This document shows, in pieces, positions 1-6,345 of a stretch of DNA of 40,616 nucleotides. Under the pieces are notes generated by a model. The model had not been told where the DNA came from. It searched no databases and saw only the letters and a list, made by a program, of their open reading frames with translations. Source of the DNA: an uncultured Actinomycetes bacterium (GTDB taxonomy: Bacteria > Actinomycetota > Thermoleophilia > Solirubrobacterales > 70-9); NCBI GenBank assembly GCA_937907435.1, contig CALCIA010000344.1, positions 1-40,616 on the forward strand, written 5' to 3'. Each line of letters begins with the position of its first letter. The stretch's first letter is position 1. The translations under genes were made by a program, and so were the position numbers.

Positions 1-120
1 TGATCGTCACGGAAGTCCGACTTCCTCACGTCCCTGTGACGCCTCTCCCACGCACGCCTCACGTCCTGGGCTCCTCATGGGGGTCACAGCCTGCCAGGAC
101 CCCCATGAGGAGCCCAGGAC
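1..120 (+). repeat. Structured dispersed repeat, copy 1 (long hairpin with conserved loop)
   Basis: Positions 63-85 and 98-120 are perfect reverse complements: a 23-bp stem closing a 12-nt loop, ACAGCCTGCCAG. Upstream is a second small structure: CGTCAC (5-10) can pair with GTGACG (36-41) around an inner hairpin GGAAGT-CCG-ACTTCC (11-25). A related element lies in opposite orientation at the other end of the window, with 11 of 12 loop bases the same but an entirely different stem. The element may extend left of position 1. The stem has no T-run, so a simple terminator is not the best reading. I do not recognise the family. Confidence 0.7.
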
Positions 121-197
121 ACCCGCACCCGCCACCTCGGACGCCCGCCCGCCCCCCGAACCCCCACCCGTCCCCGCCGCGTCGTGGAACTACCCAT

Positions 198-932
198 CTA
201 GGCGCCGTCGGGCGGCAGCGTCACCGGATCGACGTAAGCCTTGGTCCGCGCGATCGCCTCGTGATCGAAGCGGGCGACCCGCGCGGCGATCGCCGCGACC
301 TCCTCGTCCAGTCGTTCGTCGGGGACCGTCCGGTTGACGTAGCCGTAGAGCTCGGCGCAGGGCCCGTCGAGATCGTCGGCGACGAGCAGGATCTCGAGCG
401 CCCGGCCGCGACCGACGAGGCGGGCGAGGCGCGCGATCGGGCCACCGCCGGGGACGACGCCGGTCGCCACCTCGAATTGGCCGAGCAGCGTGTTCTCGCG
501 GGACGCGAAGCGCAGGTCGCAGGCGAGGACGAACTCGCTGCCGGCGCCGCGAGCGCGGCCGCGGACAGCGGCGATGCTCAGCACCGGTGCCCGCGACAGC
601 CGCACCAGCAGGTCGAGCCAGGCGTGCATCCCGGTCGGCCCGTCGCCGAGCGCCAGGGCCTTCTCCGAATCACCCTCGATGTCGTAGTGGGCGAGGTAGA
701 AGTCGGGGTTGGCGCTGTCGAAGACGACGACGTTCAGCTCCTGGTCTGCCTCGATCAGGCCGACCAGCTCCGCCAGCTCGGCGACCGTGGTGGCGGTGAT
801 CGTGTTGATCGGCGGGTGCTCGAAGGTGACCCGGCAACGGCCGGGGCTCGGCCGGTCGATCCGGAGGTGGGTCCAGGGCCGGGCCCATGCTTCCGAGCCC
901 GAGCCGTTGCTCTCGGCGCTGCCGAGCTCCAT
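198..932 (-). CDS. Enoyl-CoA hydratase/isomerase (crotonase) family protein
   Basis: A 244-residue crotonase-fold protein. Known members hydrate or isomerise acyl-CoA thioesters in the cytoplasm. Visible signatures are HPPINTI near residues 39-45, the first oxyanion region DFYLAHYD at 77-84 (the usual Ala-Gly is replaced by Ala-His), the second oxyanion segment with GAGSEFVLACD at 129-139, and FEVATGVVPGGGP at 153-165. The start ATG lies 2 bp after the stop of the upstream VOC gene, so the two form a tight operon. The unusual first oxyanion motif means the reaction cannot be named; substrate unknown. Confidence 0.88.
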   Translation of the reverse strand: MELGSAESNGSGSEAWARPWTHLRIDRPSPGRCRVTFEHPPINTITATTVAELAELVGLIEADQELNVVVFDSANPDFYLAHYDIEGDSEKALALGDGPTGMHAWLDLLVRLSRAPVLSIAAVRGRARGAGSEFVLACDLRFASRENTLLGQFEVATGVVPGGGPIARLARLVGRGRALEILLVADDLDGPCAELYGYVNRTVPDERLDEEVAAIAARVARFDHEAIARTKAYVDPVTLPPDGA

Positions 933-934
933 CC

Positions 935-1417
935 TCAGTCCTCCCAGGTCCGTCCCGGCAGCCGGTCGGTCACCTCCTGCAACAGCCAGCTGTTGCCGTC
1001 GGGATCATCGAAGGTGGCGTAGGACGCGTAGGACGTGCGCTGGGGGTCGAGTCCCGCTTCGAAGCCCGCCTCGCCGCGGTGGAAGAAGTCGCTGACCTCG
1101 ACCCCGCGGGCGAGGAGATCGGCGCGGGCCGCCTCGAGGTCGGAGACGACGATCTCCAGCCGTTCGGCCGTACCGGGCTCGGCTTTGATCAGCCCGCTGC
1201 CGAACGCGACCGAGCATTCGGAGTGGGTGGGGGTGAACTGGACGACCCGGACCTCCCCGAACCGGAGGTCGGCGTCAAGGCGCCAGCCGAGGTTGGCGTA
1301 GAAGGCCTTCGCGCGGTCGACGTCGGCGACCGGGATCGCGACGACCTCGAGCTTCATGTCGATCGTCCCTGGTCGTGAGGACTGGACCGACGTATTGCTT
1401 TCGCTGGTGGCGCTCAT
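935..1417 (-). CDS. VOC family (glyoxalase/bleomycin-resistance-like) protein
   Basis: A 160-residue single-subunit vicinal oxygen chelate protein. The first beta-alpha-beta unit starts around residue 21 (MKLEVVAIPVADVDRAKAFY) and the second ends with FDDPDGNSWLLQEV near residues 136-149, the classic closing motif of the fold. The start is the ATG at 1417 because AAGGAG stands 6 bases before it; reading further upstream would run antisense through the SDR gene. Family members are metal-dependent lyases, dioxygenases or drug-binding proteins, and nothing here fixes which. First gene of a two-gene operon with the crotonase, divergent from the SDR operon. Confidence 0.9.
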   Translation of the reverse strand: MSATSESNTSVQSSRPGTIDMKLEVVAIPVADVDRAKAFYANLGWRLDADLRFGEVRVVQFTPTHSECSVAFGSGLIKAEPGTAERLEIVVSDLEAARADLLARGVEVSDFFHRGEAGFEAGLDPQRTSYASYATFDDPDGNSWLLQEVTDRLPGRTWED

Positions 1418-1567
1418 CGGGTTCTCCTTGGTCGGTTGCGGTGAGGTCAGCCTCGCGGCGGCGCCGGCGGATCGCGCCCGTGTGGTCACTGGCCCTCTCC
1501 CTGGACCAGGCACCCGACCAGGGTGTTGCCGGGCGCGAGCACGGAGCCGCTCGGCGATGCTCGCCCC

Positions 1568-2290
1568 GTGCCGGAGCTCGAAGGACAGACGGTCGTCGTG
1601 ATCGGAGGCAGTGCCGGGATCGGACTGGAGACGGCGCGGCGGGCGCGCGCCGAGGGCGCCGCGGTGGTGCTCGCCGGGCGCGACCTCGAGCGCCTGGGGC
1701 GCGCGGCCGACGAGGTCGGGGCCGCGCGGACCGCCGCCTTCGACGCCTACGACTTCGGGGCCCTGCGAGAGTTCTTCGCCTCGCAGCCGGGGCGGATCGA
1801 CCACGTGATGGTCACCGCCGGCGGCCCGAGCTACGGCCCGCTGCTGAAGATGGACGCGGCGCGCGTCCGCGACGCGGTCAGCGACCACATCGCGCTGGCG
1901 CTCGAGGTCGCGCGCAACGCCGGCCCCCGGATGAACCCGGGCGGTGCGCTGGTGTTGATGGGCGGGACCGGCGGTCGCAAGATCAGCCGCGAGCTCGGGA
2001 TCGCATCGGCCGCCACCGCGGCGCTGCCCGCGTTCACGGCGACCCTGGCGCTCGAACTGGCGCCGGTGCGAGCCAACCTGATCGCGGCCGGCTTCGTCGA
2101 CACGCCGCTGTCGGCGTCGCTGCTCGGGGACGACCTCGACGCGCGACGGCAGGAGCTGCGGAATTCGCTGCCGATCGGTCGGGTCGTAGGTCCGGCGGAC
2201 ATCGCCGCCCTGGCGGTCCACCTGATGACCAACACGGCCATCACCGGCGCCACCTATGACATCGACGGCGGGCAGCAGTTCGTCGGTTGA
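1568..2290 (+). CDS. SDR-fold protein lacking the catalytic Tyr-Lys pair
   Basis: A short-chain dehydrogenase/reductase-fold protein of 240 residues from GTG 1568; an in-frame GTG at 1523 would add 15 residues. The nucleotide-binding motif is GGSAGIG at residues 13-19 and the fold closes with ITGATYDIDGGQQFVG. Where a classical SDR has YxxxK, this protein reads IASAATA (about 145-151), so neither Tyr nor Lys is present. It may be a non-classical reductase or a cofactor-binding protein. First gene of the rightward group with the small protein and the flavin reductase, about 150 bp from the divergent VOC gene. Confidence 0.85.
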   Translation: MPELEGQTVVVIGGSAGIGLETARRARAEGAAVVLAGRDLERLGRAADEVGAARTAAFDAYDFGALREFFASQPGRIDHVMVTAGGPSYGPLLKMDAARVRDAVSDHIALALEVARNAGPRMNPGGALVLMGGTGGRKISRELGIASAATAALPAFTATLALELAPVRANLIAAGFVDTPLSASLLGDDLDARRQELRNSLPIGRVVGPADIAALAVHLMTNTAITGATYDIDGGQQFVG

Positions 2291-2311
2291 ACCGGATCGA
2301 AGGAGGAGTTC

Positions 2312-2497
2312 ATGGACATCGACAAGCTGACCGCGCTGCTACGCGAGGCCGAGGAGCATCACGGCGAATACGAGCCGACCGCGCCCCCGCACCACTGGTC
2401 GACCTGGTACGCGGGCTACATCGTCGCCCGCGAGGAAGGGAAGAGCGCCGAGCAGGCGGTCGAGGCCGCGACCCGGCGCACGGAGGCGGGCACGTGA
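2312..2497 (+). CDS. Small conserved-looking acidic protein (61 aa), function unknown
   Basis: A 61-residue soluble protein with an excellent ribosome binding site (AAGGAGGAG just before ATG 2312). It is charged and helical in appearance: an N-terminal amphipathic stretch (LTALLREAEEHHGEYE), a proline/histidine turn (PPHHWSTWYAGYI at about 27-39) and a C-terminal helix with EEGKSAEQAVEAA. Its TGA overlaps the GTG of the flavin disulfide reductase (GTGA), so the two are probably translationally coupled. Its position between two redox enzymes suggests an accessory role, which is inference only. I cannot name the family. Confidence 0.78.
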   Translation: MDIDKLTALLREAEEHHGEYEPTAPPHHWSTWYAGYIVAREEGKSAEQAVEAATRRTEAGT

Positions 2498-3855
2498 GCG
2501 ACTACGACGTGATCGTCCTCGGCGGCGGCTCGCCCGGCGAGCACTGCGCCGGGGCGCTGGCGGAGGGCGGCGTGCGGGTCGCGGTGGTGGAGCGCGAGCT
2601 GGTCGGCGGCGAGTGCTCCTACTGGGCTTGCATCCCGTCGAAGACGTTGCTGCGGCCGGGCGAGGCGGTCCACGGGGCGCGCGAGGCCGCGGCGAGCGCG
2701 GAGGTCGACGTCGAGGCGGCGCTCGCCTGGCGCGACTTCATGGTCTCCGAATGGAAGGACGCCGGGCAGGAGAAGTGGCTGGCCGACCACGGGATCGACC
2801 TGCTGCGGGGCAACGGCCGGCTCGCCGGGCCGGGCGCGGTGGAGGTGGACGGCGTCCGGCACACCGCGGGGCACGTCGTCCTCGCCAACGGTGCCGATCC
2901 GATCGTGCCGCCGGTGCCGGGCCTGCGCGACCTCGACGGCGTCTGGGGCAGCCGTGAGGCGACCGCGATGAAGGCGGTGCCGAAGCGCCTCCTGATCCTC
3001 GGCGGCGGCCCGGTCGGCGTCGAGATGGCCCAGGCGATTCGGCGGCTCGGGGGCGAGGCGGTGGTGATGGACATGTCACCGCACCTTCTGGGCCGGGAGC
3101 CGGCACCGCTCGGTGAGGCGCTCGGGGCGGAACTCGCGCGCGAAGGAATCGAGCTGGCCCTCGGTGTGAACGCCGCGGCGGCGCGGCGCGACGGCGAGGA
3201 CTTCCTCATCGAGTTGGACGACGGCCGCGAGCTGCGGGGCGACCGGCTGCTGGTCGCCACCGGGCGGCGCCCGCGGGTCCAGGGGATCGGCCTCGAGACC
3301 GTCGGCGTCGAACCCGACACGCACGGCATCCCGGTCGACGCACACCTGCGCGCGGCCGAGAACCTCTGGGCGATCGGCGACGTCAACGGCCTCTGGCCGC
3401 TGACCCACGTCGGCAAGTACCAGGGCGAGGTGGTCGCCGCCAACATCCTCGGCGAGCCCCGGAAAGCCTCCTACGAGGCGGTGCCCCGCGTCGTCTACAC
3501 CGACCCTCAGGCTGCCGCCGTCGGCGCTTCGGCCGGCCGGTTCAGCGCCACCGTCCCGCTGGCGGAGGTGGCCAAGACGGCCACCTACACCCACGCATAC
3601 GCGCGACAAGAAGGCTTCCTGACCCTCCTCAGCGACGGCGACCGGCTCACGGGCGCCTACGCCCTCGGCCCCGAAGCGGGGGAGTGGCTCCAACAAGCGA
3701 CCCTGGCGATCCGCGCCGGGGTCCCGCTCCACATCCTGGCCGACACGATCCAGCCCTTCCCGACCTTCTCCGAGATCTACGTCGCCGGCCTGAAGGCGCT
3801 GCGGCGCGAGGTGGCGAGGGCCGGCCGCGCGGTCGCCGGGGGCTCGGGTAACTAG
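2494..3855 (+). CDS. Class I pyridine nucleotide-disulfide oxidoreductase (dihydrolipoyl dehydrogenase/mercuric reductase-like)
   Basis: A 453-residue FAD/NAD(P) flavoprotein. The FAD motif GGGSPGEHCA is near residues 10-19, the redox-active disulfide GGECSYWACIPSK has Cys41 and Cys46, the NAD(P) motif GGGPVG is at about 170-175, and the second FAD motif is in LWAIGDVNGLWPLTHVGKYQ. The C-terminal active-site motif that reads HxHPTxxE in dihydrolipoyl dehydrogenases is QPFPTFSE here (about 420-427), so the catalytic His is missing. That argues against a true E3 subunit and for another disulfide- or quinone-type reductase. The GTG start overlaps the preceding stop by 4 bases. Confidence 0.9.
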   Translation: MSDYDVIVLGGGSPGEHCAGALAEGGVRVAVVERELVGGECSYWACIPSKTLLRPGEAVHGAREAAASAEVDVEAALAWRDFMVSEWKDAGQEKWLADHGIDLLRGNGRLAGPGAVEVDGVRHTAGHVVLANGADPIVPPVPGLRDLDGVWGSREATAMKAVPKRLLILGGGPVGVEMAQAIRRLGGEAVVMDMSPHLLGREPAPLGEALGAELAREGIELALGVNAAAARRDGEDFLIELDDGRELRGDRLLVATGRRPRVQGIGLETVGVEPDTHGIPVDAHLRAAENLWAIGDVNGLWPLTHVGKYQGEVVAANILGEPRKASYEAVPRVVYTDPQAAAVGASAGRFSATVPLAEVAKTATYTHAYARQEGFLTLLSDGDRLTGAYALGPEAGEWLQQATLAIRAGVPLHILADTIQPFPTFSEIYVAGLKALRREVARAGRAVAGGSGN

Positions 3856-4047
3856 GAGCCTGTTCCGCAGTGTCCGGGCTCCGGCGCAGGAATCGATCAA
3901 GCAGCTAGGCACGGCCCCACACATCGAGCGCACCCGCCGCCGTCACGACCATCGGTCAAGGATCTCCGTGGAACGCCCTGGCCACCGTTCCGAGGAGCCC
4001 GGGCGGCGAAGCCGCGACCGACCGCCCCCAGGGCGTCACCCGTCCGT

Positions 4048-4194
4048 TCATCGCATGGACTCCTCGACGTCGGCCGCGAACTCGGTCCAGGTGGTCGACG
4101 CGTCGCGGTCTTCGCCGCCGCCGAGATCCCGGTATGCGTAGGTCGTCCCGCTCGCGCCGAGGGCCGTGCGGTTCGGGCTCGCCGCGTAACCCAC
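4048..4194 (-). pseudogene. Possible remnant of an alpha/beta hydrolase (48 codons)
   Basis: A 48-codon open frame from GTG 4194 immediately follows the SRPBCC stop. It contains ASGTTYAYRDLGGG, which resembles the first strand of many alpha/beta hydrolases, then switches to unrelated sequence (STTWTEFAADVEESM) and stops. The usual nucleophile elbow and His are absent. It looks like two ends of a gene joined by deletion. It could instead be a genuine short gene downstream of SRPBCC. A GC-rich stem (CGCCCTGG at about 3975 with CCAGGGCG at about 4027) lies just beyond and might act as a terminator. The rest of 3856-4047 shows nothing I can name. Confidence 0.35.
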
Positions 4195-4196
4195 GC

Positions 4197-4664
4197 TCAG
4201 ACCGCCCCGGCCTTGCCGGCGTCGTTGCTGCGGGCCTCGATCGCCTTGACCGCCCCGTCGAAGGCCTTCTTCAGCCTGCCCTTGCCGACGGTGCCCAAGA
4301 CCACCCCGAGGAGGCGCCCTTTGAACGTCTTCCCGTCCCGGACCACGACGTAGTCGATCACGGTCATCCCTTCGGGCAGTCGGTTGAAGGTGTAGGTGTG
4401 GCTCGACTTGTTGCTCCAGGTGTTGGAGTCCGTCGTGTTCAGGACGACGCGATCAGGGTCCGACCAGTCGTAGTGCAGACGCTCCCAGATGCCGCTTGAG
4501 CCCTCGGTGACGTCGGCTTCGGTCGGGCCCCGGCTGTGCACCTTGAGTTCGTCGTCGGCGCTGTTTTCGAAGAGCTCCGCCCGACCCGGCCCGAAGTCGG
4601 TGAGCCCCGCCACGAACTGCTCGGGCGTGGCCGTCGTCGTCGCCGTGAAGTGGAGGGTTGCCAT
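4197..4664 (-). CDS. SRPBCC (START/Bet v1-like) family protein
   Basis: A 155-residue protein that starts at ATG 4664 after GAAGGAG. The pattern fits polyketide-cyclase/START-like proteins that bind a hydrophobic ligand: an N-terminal strand MATLHFTATTTATPEQF, a central strand-rich part with TYTFNRLPEGMTVIDYVVV, and a long C-terminal amphipathic helix from about 120 (GVVLGTVGKGRLKKAFDGAV). No catalytic motif is visible. It is the only intact gene in a stretch otherwise made of gene fragments, so it may be a survivor of a larger lost cluster. Ligand unknown. Confidence 0.75.
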   Translation of the reverse strand: MATLHFTATTTATPEQFVAGLTDFGPGRAELFENSADDELKVHSRGPTEADVTEGSSGIWERLHYDWSDPDRVVLNTTDSNTWSNKSSHTYTFNRLPEGMTVIDYVVVRDGKTFKGRLLGVVLGTVGKGRLKKAFDGAVKAIEARSNDAGKAGAV

Positions 4665-4698
4665 GTCTGCTCCTTCGTTCGTGGTGGGTTGGTCAAGC

Positions 4699-4946
4699 TC
4701 AACCGCGGACCCGGACCTCGTCGTCGACCTCTCGCAACCGGAGCCGAGCAGTGGCCTCGGGTCCGCCTCGCCCTTGTTCGACCACAGCGACATCGCCCGC
4801 TCGACCCAGCGCGATGTCCTCGTCGGGCCAGCGCCTGCCCGACTCCATGATGCCGACCCGATACCCCTTCTCGGCGGCGCGCAGCGCGGCGACGCTGCCG
4901 CCGAAGCCGGAATCGATATCACCAGGTCGCAGTCGTAGCTCGCCAT
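4699..4946 (-). pseudogene. Frameshifted N-terminal remnant of a GMC-type oxidoreductase
   Basis: From ATG 4946, with a good GGAGG site upstream, the frame begins MASYDCDLVI and then breaks. Removing two bases of the duplicated AT near GTGATATCGATT restores VIDSGFGGSVAALRAAEKGY followed by GIMESGRRWPDEDIA. This is the FAD-binding N-terminus of glucose-methanol-choline/cholesterol-oxidase-like flavoproteins. After roughly 50 residues the similarity ends and the rest of the enzyme (about 450 or more residues in this family) is missing. The combination of frameshift and deletion supports a pseudogene. Confidence 0.65.
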
Positions 4947-4985
4947 CGAAGACCTCCCTCCTCGTGAGGTGACCCCGATGACCCT

Positions 4986-5577
4986 CTACGTTTGCTCCCC
5001 CGTTCGCATCAGTGAGGTCCCTGGTGTCGACACGGGTCGACCCCGGGGGGTCAGCCGCCCAGGCCGGCCTGGACCAGGCGCGCCAGGAGAAGAGGCGGAA
5101 AGCAGGAGCTGGACCCTCAGGAGGACCAGGGTCGCGCTGCGGGAGCGCGAGAGGCAGGTCGGGTTGACCCACGGCCCGAGCACGGCGAGGTCGCTGCAGA
5201 GCAGCAGCAGCAAGACCGACGTTGATCAGTCCGAGTGGCGCGCCCGGGACGAGGACGACGGCGGCCGCGAGCGCGACGAAGGCGGCGGAGGCCGCATGGA
5301 ACACCCGCGCTTCCCGTCAACCGTGGTGGAGGGAATGGCGAAAGCCGAAGTAATCGCCGACCGCGTAGGAGTCGCCCGACAGGATCACGGCGATGCCCGC
5401 CGCCGGGCCAGAAGCCGGCGAGGCCGGCGTGAAGATCGTCGGCGCCTGCGACGGCAAGGGCGTGTCCGCCGAGAGGCCGAGCGTGACGCGCAGATCGCCG
5501 GGTGGGTCGACGCCCGGCCCGAGCGCGTGCAGGAGCTCCTGGGTCACCCACTTCTGGGCTAGGCAGATCGACCCCAC
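4986..5577 (-). pseudogene. Decayed NRAMP-like divalent metal transporter remnant
   Basis: Three blocks in different frames follow NRAMP order. The first, up to 5317, ends SGDSYAVGDYFGFRHSLHHG. The second, from 5296, reads FHAASAAFVALAAAVVLVPG then APLGLINVGL. The third, around 5213-5160, reads LLLLCSDLAVLGPWVN. In intact actinobacterial NRAMP-family Mn/Fe transporters these correspond to a loop after an ATSYAxGD-type helix, the next helix, and the xLLLLCND-type helix. Frameshifts, a stop and deletions separate them, and the N-terminal half with the metal-binding DPGN motif is absent. The family match is recalled by eye. Confidence 0.5.
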
Positions 5578-5633
5578 GCTGAGAGGCTGCCGAGGTCACG
5601 TCCGCCCCGTCCACCTATTCCGGAAGGAAGGCG

Positions 5634-6287
5634 ATGAATCGCATCCGCGGGAAGCTCACCTACTCGAACGTCATCTCCACCCTCTGTCTCCTCCTGCTGT
5701 TGGGCGGCGGGACCGCCTATGCGGCGACGCAGTTGCCGAAGAACAGCGTCGGCACGAAGCAGATCAAGAAAGGTGCCGTCACCCCGATCAAGTTGAGCAC
5801 CGCCTCGAAGGCGGCGCTGACCGGCCCGCAGGGCCCGATCGGTCTGCAAGGGCCGAAGGGCGACCAAGGTGAGAGAGGGGAAAAGGGCGAACAGGGGCCA
5901 CGGGGTGAACAGGGCCCGGGCGCGCTCTCGCTCGAAATCGCGGTGCCGACGACGTCGACGAAGGTCGGCACCTTCGGCGGCATCGAACTGAGCTCGGCCT
6001 GCAGCCCCGGGCTCGGGGGTTCTTCCCAGATCGGCCTCAAGGTGGCCGGCGGCGCCAGGTTCGAAGCGTTCGGCACCTCGAGCAACAACGAAGAATCGAA
6101 GGTCTTCGCGGTCAATTACCACACCTTCGGCCTGACCTTCTTCGGCAGCGGCCCCGAACACGCGGTGACGGTCGACCTCGACGCGAGGCCGAGCGGCACC
6201 TCTGCCCCCTGGACCCGGCTCGACCTCCGCGTCGACGCGGCCGACTGCATCCTGGGTGGGACCGTGATCGAATCACAGGCGGCCTGA
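5634..6287 (+). CDS. Secreted or membrane-anchored collagen-like protein
   Basis: A 217-residue protein with AAGGAAGG upstream of its ATG. Basic N-terminal residues are followed by one hydrophobic helix (about 13-31). A segment NSVGTKQIKKGAVTPIKLS follows, typical of short exported proteins of this actinobacterial group, and then an uninterrupted Gly-X-Y tract at about 64-96 (GPQGPIGLQGPKGDQGE and onward). The C-terminal 120 residues look like a small beta-rich head (GGIELSSACSPGLGG). Role unknown; collagen tracts usually drive trimerisation. It converges on the PKD gene with a shared terminator-like hairpin between them. Confidence 0.88.
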   Translation: MNRIRGKLTYSNVISTLCLLLLLGGGTAYAATQLPKNSVGTKQIKKGAVTPIKLSTASKAALTGPQGPIGLQGPKGDQGERGEKGEQGPRGEQGPGALSLEIAVPTTSTKVGTFGGIELSSACSPGLGGSSQIGLKVAGGARFEAFGTSSNNEESKVFAVNYHTFGLTFFGSGPEHAVTVDLDARPSGTSAPWTRLDLRVDAADCILGGTVIESQAA

Positions 6288-6308
6288 GCGGGCCGCCCGG
6301 CGGGAGGG

Positions 6309-6337
6309 GCCGGTCCGCCGGACGCGGGCGGATCGGC
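6309..6337. terminator. Hairpin between convergent genes
   Basis: GCCGGTCCGCC (6309-6319) can pair with GGCGGATCGGC (6327-6337), an 11-bp stem with one G-U wobble and a 7-nt loop. It lies between the stops of the rightward collagen-like gene and the leftward PKD gene, the usual place for a bidirectional terminator. There is no T-run, which is common for GC-rich actinobacterial terminators. Confidence 0.5.
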
Positions 6338-6345
6338 AACCCCGA

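Noticed and set aside
36..1022. Rightward open frame over the crotonase gene
   Set aside because: It covers the hairpin repeat and the antisense of the crotonase and VOC genes; low-complexity Pro/Arg start and no ribosome binding site.
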